Assembly: GCA_965369375.1 (NCBI GenBank)
Contig: CBDUQN010000030.1
Location: forward strand, 1 to 31,818
Direction of reading: 5' to 3'
Source: CBDUQN01 sp965369375
Lineage (GTDB): Bacteria; Krumholzibacteriota; Krumholzibacteriia; Krumholzibacteriales; Krumholzibacteriaceae
DNA length: 31,818 bases
A model generated the notes under the pieces. It saw only the letters and a list, made by a program, of their open reading frames with translations. It did no database searches and was not told the origin of the DNA. Within the stretch, counting starts at the first letter, position 1; each line of letters opens with the position of its first letter. Both the position numbers and the translations under genes were made by a program. Below are positions 12,101 to 19,975 of this stretch, one piece after another.

Positions 12101-15100
12101 CTTTTTGCGCTGAGCGACGGCCCGCACACTTTTTACGTCAAGGCGCGCGATCTCGCCGGCAACGAGGACCCGTCTCCGGATTCACTCATCTTCACCGTCG
12201 ATGCACAACCTCCCGTTATCACCTTCACCGCCGGTCCGCAGCATGGTGATCATATCGGCGAAACGAGCGCCGAATTCCACTGGAATGCCGAAGACATCGT
12301 GGCGCCGCCTGAGAGTATCCTCTATTCGTACCGTCTCGATGATGAAGCGTACACTACTCCTTGGACATCGGATACGACCGCGATTCTCTATGCCATCTCC
12401 GAAGGCGTGCATACCTTCGATGTCAGGGCACGCGACAATTTCGCACATATCGGCTTCCAACAGAGACAATTCATCGTCGATCTCACGCCACCGACGCCCG
12501 TCGTAACCGGCGATCCGGATGAAGGCGACTGCTGGCCGAGTTCGACGGCGCGGATCACCTGGAGCGGATCGGACAACTACTCGACTGCAGGGCAGCTCGA
12601 ATACGCGTACCAAATGGACGGCGCCCCGTACAGTGACTGGTATCAGGTGATGTCGCATACCTTCGAAAATCTTTCCCAGGGAGAACATGTCTTCACGGTT
12701 ACGGCTCGCGACCTGGCGGGTAATGAGACGCTCGCGCCTGACACCCTTACCTTCTCGGTCGGATTCAACGACCTCTTCGTCTCGAGCATCACGGCGCCCG
12801 ACAGCGCGTTCTGCAACCGTGAAACGACGATTCACTGGACGGTGAAAAACAACGGCGATTGCGATATTCCACAGGGAACATGGCGCGATTACGTCTATCT
12901 TTCCTATGACGATGCCCCCGGCTCCGACGTGTATCTCGGACAATTCGAATACACCGGAACGCTTGCACCTTCAGACAGCTATATCGTCACTCTCACCGTG
13001 CAGCTTCCCGATAACCTAACCGGCAATCATTGGATCGTCATCTTCACCGATGCCGGTTACGCAATCGACGAGGAAGATCACGAGAACAACAACAAATCGC
13101 TCAGCGACCCGATCATGCTCACCATCCCGCCGCATCCCGACCTTCTCGTGACCGATATCACGGTACCCGCCGAGGGATTCGCCGACCGCGGCGTCTATAT
13201 CGAATGGACCGTAACAAATGAAGGGGAAGATGCCGCTACCGGCAGCTGGAAGGAATATGTATACCTCTCCGACGATAACGCCACCGGCGGCGATACCTAT
13301 CTTGATCAATTCACATATGACTACGGACTTGAAAGGGATTCGTCATATACGCACATACACCCTATCGTCTTCCCCGATAATATCGAAGGGCCGCACTGGA
13401 TCATCGTTTGGACCGATAGGCTGGATAACATCAATGAATACGACTTGAATGACAATAACGCAACCGTCTCCTCTACTTCGGTGAATATCAGCTACCCGCC
13501 GTATCCCAACCTCGTCGTCGATACGGTGACCGCTCCCACCGATGCCGAATCGGGTGGGGAGATCGATATCGCGTGGTTCGTCAGTAACACCGGTACGGAT
13601 CCCACCGGCGTACCCGTTTGGTATGACCGCGCTCAGCTCGTATCGACAGGCGGATCGGTCGTGCATACATTCGGCCAGTTCGAGAACGCATCCTGGCTCC
13701 AGCCGGCGGCTTCGTATTCACAATCAAAAACCCTCACATTACCGACGAATGTCCTTTCTGGAGAATACCGGATAAGGGTGACGGCAGATTACTCCAATGT
13801 TATCAACGAGCACAACGACGAGAACGACAATGCCACCGAAAGCGCACCGATCTTCATTGAGACGGGCATCGTCCCGAGGCCTGATCTTGCATGCTCGACC
13901 TTTGTCGCTCCACCGCAGGGATGGGCCGGACATGATATCGAAGTGAGCTGGACGGTCAAGAACAAGGGCGAGGCATATGTGACCGGTACCGGTCTCGTCG
14001 ACTGGATTCTTCTCTCGGATGACGAGATACCCAGCGACGATGATGTGGCCCTGAGCGGAATACCGCTCGGCGATTTCACCGTTCAGCTGGGTCATGATTT
14101 CCTGGGTGAAGCCCTCATGCCCGATTCGTTCTATACCCGGGCAGCGATGGTAACGATACCAAATGACGCGAGTGATACAATGTACATATACGCATTCACC
14201 GATGTCGTCCTCGCTTATGACGATCCCGATATCGTGAATAACGCCAGTGACGTCCGTATGATAGAGATCTTCGAACCGTCGCCGGCCGACCTCGAACTTG
14301 TCTGGATCAATTCGCCCGATGACATCGTAACCGCCGGCACGGAATTCCCGGTCTCGTGGGAGGTCAAAAATGTCGGCCCCGGACCCGGATTCACGCCGGA
14401 ATGGACCGATGTGGTCTTTATCTCTGAGGATAACACCCTCGGCGCGGGAGACAGGCAGCTCAAGCAAGTGAATCACTACGGTTTCATGGAGCATAATGAA
14501 ACCTATACGCGTAACGTCAATGTCACGATGCCGGGCGACGTTATCGGGACGTACTATCTCATTGCGTGCACCGATTACAATGATGTCGTAGAAGAAGGCA
14601 GTGATGACGGTGCTAACTGCAATTTTCGCCTCGTGCCGATAATGGTCGAACCACCTCCTCCCCCGCCCGATCCGCCCGAGTCGGATCTCATTGTCACCAC
14701 ATACACGGTGTCCGGTGATCCGTGGTCGGGAGTATCGCTCAGCGTTTCGTGGACGGTGAGAAACAACGGGCCGGAAGAAACGAGCACAACCGGCTGGTAT
14801 GACAAGGTCTACCTGTCCCAGGACGCAATACTCAATACCGGCTCCGACACGGAACTCATCAGCGTTACCCATTCGGGGCGTCTCTACCGGACCGACACCT
14901 ATTCTGTTACAAGAAACGCGACACTGCCGAACGGCATCTCGGGAACATACTATCTGATCCTTCAGGCCGATATCGCAAATCATGTGTATGAGCCCGGTTA
15001 CGAGGACAACAATATCGCCACCGCCGCGATCGAAGTCGATCTGACACCGCCGCCCGATCTGCAGATTACCGAGCTGCTGTCGGATTCGGAGGCGCTCTCG

Positions 15101-18100
15101 GGGGGCAGCATCGCGGTGCAATGGACGGTCAATAATCTCGGCAGCGGCGCGACGATACCCGGCTCATGGACCGATAAGTTCTATCTGTCATCCGACACCG
15201 TGCTTACCGGCGCGGACAATTATCTCACCGGTTTCTCCCACAGCGGATCCCTCGATCCGTACCAGTTCTACCAGGAGAACAGAAGCATCACGATTCCCAC
15301 GGGATATACGGGATCGAGATATATCATCGTCAAAACCGATGCGAACAGTAACGTGTACGAACACTCGAATGAGGGAAACAACACGAGCTGGACCCACGTG
15401 ACGATATCCGATCCGCTGCCGCAACGGCCCGACTTCACAATGATAAGCTTGGCATTCACCGACGGACAGCGCGACACCCTGCGATACACCGTCGAGAATA
15501 TCGGCGACTACTCCGTACCATCCAATCAGCGGTATTGGGTCGACCGGTTCTATCTCTCGCCCGACAGCATATTGAACACGGGATCCGATGTGCTGATCAA
15601 AACATTCACGAGATCATCCGATCTGTCACCCGGCCAGCAATACTCGCGGACCGTGGAAATCAAGCTCCCCAACGGCACGAACGGAGACTTCTATCTGATC
15701 GGCAAAGTGGATGTGACCGGAAGAGTGACGGAAGATGATGAGACAAACAACATGCTGCTCGATTATATCCATGTGACCCTCACACCTCCCGATCTCCAAG
15801 TTACCGGTTTCACCGCCCCCGCATCGGTACTCGCCGGGCAGCCCGTTGAGATCACGTGGGATGTCGGGAACATCGGTACCGGCCTGTGCGATCCCGAGGA
15901 ATGGTACGACGGGATCTATCTGTCTAAGGACGAGATACTCGACGAGACGGATATCGTACTTACCTCCAAACAGCACAGCGGCGGCCTGCTCGCGGGGTAT
16001 TCATACACGGCAAATACCACCGTTACTATTCCGCTTGGAATATCCGGCACGTACTACTTCTTCGTGCTCGCTGACAAGAACAACGCCGTGTACGAGCATA
16101 CACGTGAGGATAACAACTTCCGGTATGATCCTGGCGGAGCGCTCGTCGTCATTCCGCCACCTGAAGTCGACCTGATTGTTGCAGATATCGGCACTCCCTT
16201 CGGCGGCATCGCCGGCGATGACATCGACATAACATGGGAGATATCGAATACGAGCTCGAACGAAGTATCTGGTAATTGGAAAGACGCGGTTTACATCTCG
16301 GCTGACCTGTACTGGGATATCAACGATGTTCTCATCGGCGAGGAAATCCATACCGGCGGCCTCGGCGCGGGAACGGCATACACGCGTACGATGAGAGTGC
16401 TGCTCGAGGATTACCTGAGCGCGATCAATTCGATCATGCCGGGCCTTACACCGGGACCGTATTACGTGATCGTGCGAACCGATATCCTCAACAATATCAA
16501 TGAAGAGGATGAGACAAACAACGACGGTGCCTCTTCAACAACCATGGCCATCGATGTGCAAGAACTCATGCTCGGTGTGGCCGATTCGTCGGCGATCACA
16601 TACGGGGAGCGAGAATATTTCCGCCTCTCCCTGCCTGAGAATCACGACCTGCGGGTCGTTGTCGACTGTGTCTCTCAGTATGACGAGGCGGAGCTGTACA
16701 TAAGGAACGGTGAAGTTCCAACGAGGATAGCCTACGATCACCACTTCACCGTTGATGCATACCGGGATGTAATCGTGCCCGGTATCGCCGGTGATAACAT
16801 GTACCTCATGGTTTACGGCGACTATATCGTCGGTAACGGCGATTACACGATACGAGCCGATTCTATATTCTTCGGCCTTATCGATTGTACTCCGTCAACG
16901 GTGGACAATACCGGATTCGTGACTTTCTCACTCTCGGGCGGTAGGCTCGCCAGCGTCTACAGCGTTTACCTCGAAAACGCAAGCTACGATACGGTTACCG
17001 CCTGGCGGATCGATCCGCTGAGCAGTACGAGTATAAATGCGCATTTCGACCTGAGCGGTGTCACCCCTGGGCTGTATGATATTCATGTAGCAACCACCGA
17101 GTTCGGAGCTACCGAGCTTTCATCCGGAGTAGAGATCGTCCCCGGTATTGGTGCAATAATCGAGCCGTCGATCAAGGGTCCAGCAGCAATCAGAAGCCTA
17201 GGCATTGGTACATATGCAATCAAACTGACCAATATCGGGGTGGCTGATGCGTACGATGTCATCAGCAGTATCGCGCTCGATACGAATACCGAATACCAGT
17301 TGGTTCTCGACGGCGCTACAAGCTTTGTTCAGGTATCGGACGGCCAACCGGTGCTGATACATACGAGTTTCATTGGCGTCGGTGAGAGCGCCCATTATGA
17401 ATTGCGCCTCTGGGGAGGAGAGACCGACCTGCTTGTCGACGCTACATCTACTTATTACTCCCCGATTCTGGTTGAAGCAGAAACGGAAGACGTGGTCATC
17501 GCCGACTGGGTGCACGCGACGTATGACGTCTTCCTGGACAAGCTGGAGACGTACGGGGTGACGATAGACAGCGCGCAGTGCTTCGCGTACTACATGGATG
17601 ACTGGACCGCATCGACGCTATCCGGTACCGATCGCACGGAAATCGATCTTCTCGACCTCAAGATTCAGCAGACGACTCTCGCCGCTCTCACCGATCTTCA
17701 GGACCCGCTCGTGCCGCCGCAGAATACGGGAATCACAGCGCAGGGCATACTATCCAGCATCAGTGAAGCTGGTGATCAGTACCTGACTGCCAAAGGATCC
17801 GACCGGTACAAGCGAAAAACACACAACGTCACCGTGCGGGTATCGAGAGATCCCAATGAGAAGGTCGGCTATGCGCTGCCCGACGGCGATAATTTCGTTT
17901 CGCAGCTCTTCGATATTCCCTACACCGTCTATTTCGAGAATCTCCCCGACGCCTCGGCGAGCGCACGTATCGTTCAGGTTCTCGATACGCTCGATACCGA
18001 TCTCGATTGGCGCACATTCCGCCTCGGGAACATCGCTTACGGAGATACGGTGCTCACCGTGCCCGAAAACAGCACCTGGTTCCACGAGATGATCGATCTG

Positions 18101-19948
18101 GGCACGAGCGGCCTCGTTCTAATCATCGATGCCGGGATCAATTACACAAACGGCGTGGTGCATTGGAACTTCACCACATTCGATCTCATCGCGGGCCGGC
18201 CGCCCGACGATCCGAATGCCGGTTTCCTCCCGCCGAACGACAGCACCGGCGCCGGAGAGGGTATCGTCTACTTCACGGCGCGCGCTCACCCGCTCGCGGA
18301 GGACGGCGCCGAAATAACCAACCGGGCGCTCATCGTATTCGATGAGAACGATCCGATCATCACCAACGAGGTCGTGAACATCCTCGAACGCGTCTACTCC
18401 GATATTCAGATCGCCGCCGTATCGGGCTACTCCGCCTATCCCTCCTACATCGAAGGCGAACCGGTGATCATCAGTGCGACCGTTACAAATACGGGCGCGG
18501 AAAAAGCGGGCAGCTTCACGGTCGAATTCTATGACGGCGATCCCGCTAGCGGCGGCACGCTCATCGGCTTCCCGAGGATCATAACCTCGCTCGACGTGGG
18601 TGAAGAGCGGTCTGTGGAAGTCTCATGGCTTCCCCAAAGCACCGGAGAATATCACATACACATCATGGCGGATTACAGCGGATTAGTAACCGAAGCGGAT
18701 GAGACGAACAATATCCGTATCTTTACACTCGATATCGAATCGAGAATGTACACCGTCTATCTCGAGGATGATATCAATCTCGTCGCGCTGCCGCTCGAAC
18801 CGCCGATGCCGTATACGGCGAGCACATTCGCCGCCGCGCTGGGCGCCACGATGATCATCCGATACGATACCGGTAATGAGCTGTTCGAGACATACAATGC
18901 AGATCTCGGGAGCGGCCCCGATTTCACCGTCGAGAACAAACTGGGGTATATCACTGTTCTGCAGCTCGGCGGCGCAAAGGAATTTACATACGCCGGTGAA
19001 ACGCACTCCGACTCGTTGACATTGGTGGAAGGGCTCAATTTTGTATCTCTCCCGCTTATGCCGGATAATCCGATTACGATGAGAGATTTCTGCTATGCGA
19101 TCGATGCGAGCGCACTCGTTTACTATAACAGCGCACTCGATTCGACGATCGGATTCGAGGTGTTCATCCCTGTGTTCCACGAGGGTGAGGGGGCTGAGAT
19201 GCGTGGCGCGCACGGCTACCTAGCCGTTTGTGAGACAACTTCCACCGTCACATTCGACGGAATCGGGTGGATCGGATTCGAAGATCCTCCGCAGTATTCG
19301 GGTGCACCGCTCATGGTTGCCGGTGAGGACAGGGTATCGAAAGCACCTGTTCTCGGCGTGACCGGCGTCGTGTACGAAACCGCGTGGGGAGACCGGAAAC
19401 CGATATCCGACGAATACGATATCTCAATTATCAATACAAGAACCGGCGATAGAATCAAGGTTGCACTCGACTCCAATACAGGTGAATTCACCGGCGCGTT
19501 CGTCGACATCTCGAACAAGAAACCGGCGGTGCCGGGCGACACCCTCGAGATCGTTGTTAACGACAACGACGGCCGGCTGCTCGGACCGCCCACCAGGTAT
19601 GTGCTTACCGAGTCCGACATCGCCCGGCGGTATGCCACCTTCAACGCCGTGACAACCGGCCTAACACCGAGCGTCACCGCCCTCTACCAGAATTTCCCGA
19701 ATCCCTTCAATCCATCGACACACGTGAGATATCAACTCGCCCGGCCGGGCCAGGTCGATCTCAAGATATTCAACGTCGCTGGACAATTGATCAAAACACT
19801 CGTCAGCAAGAGGCAGGATGGCGGATATTATCAGATCGTATGGCGGGGTGACAATAATAGAGGTAACCAGGTGGCTTCAGGCGTCTACTTCTGCAGGCTC
19901 GAAACGCCGGGATATACGAAATCGATGAAGATGATCGTCGTACGGTAA
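3131..19948 (+). CDS. Giant multidomain surface protein (discoidin-like, NIDO-like, 26 Ig-like repeats, LamG-like inserts, CARDB repeats, sorting tail)
   Basis: A single open frame of about 5605 residues. I chose ATG 3131 because a signal peptide follows at once (basic n-region, hydrophobic core, Ala-rich end near residue 34) and AAGGCGG sits just upstream; a TTG at 3092 is in frame but less likely. Domains by rough residue: discoidin/F5-8C-like 50-187; NIDO-like 215-405; Ig/Y_Y_Y-like repeats 1-4 at 410-791; LamG-like 792-989; Ig 5-9 at 990-1450; second LamG-like 1451-1626; Ig 10-26 at 1627-3212; ten CARDB repeats 3213-4477; PPC-like and TIG-like segments 4477-4675; a 'DPNEK' DUF11-like domain about 4904-5087; an eleventh CARDB 5089-5205; a tandem pair of 'LVALPL/VSLPL' modules 5207-5384; a transthyretin-like module 5409-5507; a FlgD/T9SS-type tail 5517-5605. 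The architecture suggests a secreted adhesin or matrix fibre. No enzyme motif was seen. Domain names are by eye. Confidence 0.9.
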   Translation: MMKSKRNDFTRRFFTTLLCSVVFTTLISATLAAADSVSGISGGDQKGRKNLARIPGATAHTSSILTKDGKPQRVLHLQDGITDSDNGWIPAALPAWAEIDMGRSRTIEEVVVRSGPGAGAIRFTVLVATRYGAESSNPVWREVASYDGTDEDGMIAIEFEPVEARWVRIDVPDQQDIALQIDEIEVYQALLAQRLDQIHQPTLGLQAGTAYPFEPDFGSVVLGPTDDGYSTEMSLGFAINLFGQMYTSFWINNNGSITFHGPMSHYTPFAFPNDYGAVVIAPFFADVDTRGVGSGVVYLNTSTPGQIVITWDEVGYYDRNTDRLNSFQIVIQDDVAFAYTDGDHIGFFYGDIEWTTGDISGGVHAVAGFDAGDGSNALVQYGSYDEAGVLSWEHTSAWYNLQGGVPHDNVGPLVSFTSGPMEGEITENSTVELCASAWDNFTPPVDLLYSYEIDGEGFGVWTSDTCNTFSSITDGGHVVVVKARDLDFNESDHPDSVSFIVDALPPTLVITEGPTEGSHLPDSSVTFCWSASDIVSPRDSLEFSFELVGYGQSAWSKDDTCVTLTFPELPEGNHSFKVWARDERNHTSQVTRTFTIDRTPPNFSIFSPADGIWLNSTSVSIFGWGADNFSTNSLSWSHKLDDSPWSSYSQVGMIYSYSFTDLSDTTHVLSVRVRDLAGNETDTTSVFVVDLTPPETYLTDGAEEGDVFGPEIGSVTFTWSGYDDNASPEMLEYAYKLDNDSWSSWTSDTSYSLSLHIEDGAHTFMVKTKDPAEHEDPKPVVRTFIIDRLQPADWFEHDTMSDFMNPYYLWHPNSISWNTAEDGYITGLGGSWNSAIVSEKEYNRDRNSVFTFRFRHLDGQDNYMFGLTDTGPLETDYHYSNIKIGLYVHSSGNVYPIINGSTQNSITVLPDGIYDAKIYLYVDDTHVTFAIDDVSNFDDPLSDFNPPSTLHTAYTNVPPSLYIQVNPYNEAGRIYDVWSSAFDTDTIPPETWITAGPAEGETIESREALFGWSGSDDYTLLEDLEYTYRIDAAPFSGFAPDTTHLFTGLTDGYHVFEVNARDLWENVDPTPAARIFAVDLEPPTPVILLGPEENEHTNLIDIAFTWTGIDSVTALEDLLFTYRMDGGDTSVWDTVKTVVFGALEDGLHTFELLAMDELGRIDSVQRQFIVDRTAPDIQVVDGPYDGGFSKSTVEFCWEGIDAVSDSLWFTYRLDASLWNDLTKELCTTFTELTVAPHVFMVKGMDRAGNVSDSVTISFTVDTSEPETWITEGPDEGEMIGPATDSLTFGWSGSDDNSPVDSLLYAYRFEDGLYTAFERDTLLKVFNDFDEGTHTFSVKALDLAGNEDPTPAERSFIIDRSPPEITFTIGPADGGHVNVTTVEFCWIGLDNFSPADSLVYSYSMDSGEQSSWSGDTCAVFENLSIGDHHLELWARDIIGNTKHTEIQFTIDICSYEDFSNELDEWTITTVGGGTFEITSDMLHVNASTDLDNYAYGEVEAHGVDYAQDYIVEFDYRLTSSDNHWIVMYQDPRFKIVTDWGTQVRFESGGSILGNLIVGQWHHIRLEVHPSVQQFELLVDGNIWGVGPIAANAGNTVQIGIPRGLGNWGDAYWDNASICGQPSDPIPPNTFITRGPIDGIHTPATTVEFAWIGKDDSTAVESLLYSYRLMFEGQILYDWSTYAPDTSVVFDDLMEGSYVFEVKSRDALQLEDESPASHEFTVDATPPQVTLISGPENGGWWNSTMVELCWAGSDNLSDSLWYAYKVDIDDWSDFTKDGCVILEGLAPGERTFMVRPRDRAGNIGDSTAVTFTIDVVDPETWITTGPGEGEMFGYLTDSLSFGWTGSDDYTPAESLQYSYRLNDETWSQPWAPDTTTRLSLDIPDGLHEFQVKTRDLALNEDQTPAVSSFIVDHTPPVVTFTSGPEDGAHLNTAEVSYCWAATDVFTPPNEILYAYYVDDNLQQPWGDDSCASITGLTEGVHTFTALAVDLVVNEGSASRTVIIDLTSPTVAITSGPPEGGYSTPTAEFCWTGDDALSDSLWFSYRMDNGVWSDPTKELCTTFEGLTVETHTFMVRASDRAGNVSDSVTVTFTVDATGPDTWITAGPEEGEKFGLSTDSLTFEWKGSDDNTAEENLVYAYRLDEEAWTAPFTPDTSVTISLEIADGTHTFHVKARDLTGYEDTTSAARSFIVDRTIPVVAFTSGPDDGAHLDSTGVSFCWETSDNMTPPESLLYAYRIDGGAQTEWSPDTCASIEGLAEGVHTFEALAKDDVDNTGSVSQEFTVDLTGPVVVIDEGPADGSWWNSATAIFEWHGTDNLSLADSLTFSYRLDEEPWSDYSKSSSVTLEGLSVETHTFKVRARDRAGNIGDSTMVTFNIDLDALDTWFTMCPEGQVFGLSQSFLDFEWTGSDDNTPTEDLRYSYRIDAYPWSQIRPDTAALISLDLPDGMHTFEVKAIDLAGNEDQTPAICSLETDRTVPDLAFISGPGENEHVNESTVEFCWEATDNRSTPDTLRYRFQIDDLPSSVWDTVTCRSLPLLSEGVHLFHVWAKDELDNEEHIVRTFTVDETPPSVWFTAAPDIWSTSTATFCWVGDDNLSNDIWYSYRIDEDPWSTLTTELCVIYDSLSVASHTFMIRARDRAGNVSDSVTVTFSVDGTGPDTWITTGPDEGTVFGAATEFAYIGWIGSDDNTAVGDLVYAYRVDDDPWSAFTLETSDSISLNLTDGIHTFYVKSRDLAGNEDSSAALRSFTVDRTPPDVTFTAGPPDGIHLNITDVAYCWEAIDLFSPQGSLKYAYRIDGGSESPWSGDTCATVTELTEGVHLFEALAKDTVDNIGSASRSMTIDLTPPTAEITLGPPDGGWSTPDVEFCWSGSDDLSDSLWFSHRIDDGPWEPFSKNLCTTHYGLTVESHTFMVWARDQAGNVGDSITVTFTVDTGPPDTWITNGPPPGGTVDTSAVTFLWTGYDINTATEDLVYAFKLDDSYYSSYISDTSHTLFALSDGPHTFYVKARDLAGNEDPSPDSLIFTVDAQPPVITFTAGPQHGDHIGETSAEFHWNAEDIVAPPESILYSYRLDDEAYTTPWTSDTTAILYAISEGVHTFDVRARDNFAHIGFQQRQFIVDLTPPTPVVTGDPDEGDCWPSSTARITWSGSDNYSTAGQLEYAYQMDGAPYSDWYQVMSHTFENLSQGEHVFTVTARDLAGNETLAPDTLTFSVGFNDLFVSSITAPDSAFCNRETTIHWTVKNNGDCDIPQGTWRDYVYLSYDDAPGSDVYLGQFEYTGTLAPSDSYIVTLTVQLPDNLTGNHWIVIFTDAGYAIDEEDHENNNKSLSDPIMLTIPPHPDLLVTDITVPAEGFADRGVYIEWTVTNEGEDAATGSWKEYVYLSDDNATGGDTYLDQFTYDYGLERDSSYTHIHPIVFPDNIEGPHWIIVWTDRLDNINEYDLNDNNATVSSTSVNISYPPYPNLVVDTVTAPTDAESGGEIDIAWFVSNTGTDPTGVPVWYDRAQLVSTGGSVVHTFGQFENASWLQPAASYSQSKTLTLPTNVLSGEYRIRVTADYSNVINEHNDENDNATESAPIFIETGIVPRPDLACSTFVAPPQGWAGHDIEVSWTVKNKGEAYVTGTGLVDWILLSDDEIPSDDDVALSGIPLGDFTVQLGHDFLGEALMPDSFYTRAAMVTIPNDASDTMYIYAFTDVVLAYDDPDIVNNASDVRMIEIFEPSPADLELVWINSPDDIVTAGTEFPVSWEVKNVGPGPGFTPEWTDVVFISEDNTLGAGDRQLKQVNHYGFMEHNETYTRNVNVTMPGDVIGTYYLIACTDYNDVVEEGSDDGANCNFRLVPIMVEPPPPPPDPPESDLIVTTYTVSGDPWSGVSLSVSWTVRNNGPEETSTTGWYDKVYLSQDAILNTGSDTELISVTHSGRLYRTDTYSVTRNATLPNGISGTYYLILQADIANHVYEPGYEDNNIATAAIEVDLTPPPDLQITELLSDSEALSGGSIAVQWTVNNLGSGATIPGSWTDKFYLSSDTVLTGADNYLTGFSHSGSLDPYQFYQENRSITIPTGYTGSRYIIVKTDANSNVYEHSNEGNNTSWTHVTISDPLPQRPDFTMISLAFTDGQRDTLRYTVENIGDYSVPSNQRYWVDRFYLSPDSILNTGSDVLIKTFTRSSDLSPGQQYSRTVEIKLPNGTNGDFYLIGKVDVTGRVTEDDETNNMLLDYIHVTLTPPDLQVTGFTAPASVLAGQPVEITWDVGNIGTGLCDPEEWYDGIYLSKDEILDETDIVLTSKQHSGGLLAGYSYTANTTVTIPLGISGTYYFFVLADKNNAVYEHTREDNNFRYDPGGALVVIPPPEVDLIVADIGTPFGGIAGDDIDITWEISNTSSNEVSGNWKDAVYISADLYWDINDVLIGEEIHTGGLGAGTAYTRTMRVLLEDYLSAINSIMPGLTPGPYYVIVRTDILNNINEEDETNNDGASSTTMAIDVQELMLGVADSSAITYGEREYFRLSLPENHDLRVVVDCVSQYDEAELYIRNGEVPTRIAYDHHFTVDAYRDVIVPGIAGDNMYLMVYGDYIVGNGDYTIRADSIFFGLIDCTPSTVDNTGFVTFSLSGGRLASVYSVYLENASYDTVTAWRIDPLSSTSINAHFDLSGVTPGLYDIHVATTEFGATELSSGVEIVPGIGAIIEPSIKGPAAIRSLGIGTYAIKLTNIGVADAYDVISSIALDTNTEYQLVLDGATSFVQVSDGQPVLIHTSFIGVGESAHYELRLWGGETDLLVDATSTYYSPILVEAETEDVVIADWVHATYDVFLDKLETYGVTIDSAQCFAYYMDDWTASTLSGTDRTEIDLLDLKIQQTTLAALTDLQDPLVPPQNTGITAQGILSSISEAGDQYLTAKGSDRYKRKTHNVTVRVSRDPNEKVGYALPDGDNFVSQLFDIPYTVYFENLPDASASARIVQVLDTLDTDLDWRTFRLGNIAYGDTVLTVPENSTWFHEMIDLGTSGLVLIIDAGINYTNGVVHWNFTTFDLIAGRPPDDPNAGFLPPNDSTGAGEGIVYFTARAHPLAEDGAEITNRALIVFDENDPIITNEVVNILERVYSDIQIAAVSGYSAYPSYIEGEPVIISATVTNTGAEKAGSFTVEFYDGDPASGGTLIGFPRIITSLDVGEERSVEVSWLPQSTGEYHIHIMADYSGLVTEADETNNIRIFTLDIESRMYTVYLEDDINLVALPLEPPMPYTASTFAAALGATMIIRYDTGNELFETYNADLGSGPDFTVENKLGYITVLQLGGAKEFTYAGETHSDSLTLVEGLNFVSLPLMPDNPITMRDFCYAIDASALVYYNSALDSTIGFEVFIPVFHEGEGAEMRGAHGYLAVCETTSTVTFDGIGWIGFEDPPQYSGAPLMVAGEDRVSKAPVLGVTGVVYETAWGDRKPISDEYDISIINTRTGDRIKVALDSNTGEFTGAFVDISNKKPAVPGDTLEIVVNDNDGRLLGPPTRYVLTESDIARRYATFNAVTTGLTPSVTALYQNFPNPFNPSTHVRYQLARPGQVDLKIFNVAGQLIKTLVSKRQDGGYYQIVWRGDNNRGNQVASGVYFCRLETPGYTKSMKMIVVR
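4358..12766 (+). repeat. 26 Ig/Y_Y_Y-like protein repeats with a three-module super-repeat
   Basis: Each unit of about 88-98 residues follows one plan: 'GP-xGx', then a strand ending in W, 'SDDN', 'L-YxYRLD', 'WS', 'DGxHTFxVRARDxAGN' and 'F-VDxxPP'. From repeat 5 on, three subtypes cycle: A ('DTWIT-GP-EGE', no Cys), B ('TSGP-DGAHL', Cys pair) and C ('SDSLWFSYR', Cys pair). A units begin at 6098, 6926, 8579, 9419, 10268, 11096 and 11933, giving a higher-order period of 828-849 bp where uninterrupted. LamG-like inserts break the array at 5504-6097 and 7481-8008. Confidence 0.85.
12767..16560 (+). repeat. Ten tandem CARDB-type repeats inside the giant gene
   Basis: Ten units of about 120-135 residues show the CARDB pattern: 'PDL-V--I-AP', 'I-WTV-N-G', 'YLS-D', 'L-PG-Y' and 'ADxxNxVxExxExNN'. 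The last block with paired Asn after acidic residues is clear in almost every copy (for example EEDHENNN, NEYDLNDNN, EEDETNN). CARDB is a known extracellular adhesion or spacer fold. An eleventh, separated copy lies near 18394-18745. Confidence 0.8.
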
Positions 19949-19975
19949 TAGAAGAATCAAAGGAAGGTGAAGAAG

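Noticed and set aside
4358..12766. CRISPR-like or tandem DNA repeat array
   Set aside because: Periodicity is at protein level (about 90 residues) with diverged DNA; it is a coding domain repeat.
13739..15121. Long antisense open frame (about 460 codons) inside the giant gene, and a similar one at 9164-10060
   Set aside because: They lie opposite clear CARDB and Ig repeats, have Arg/His/Ile-rich composition typical of reverse reading of this codon usage, and show no domain or ribosome-binding site.
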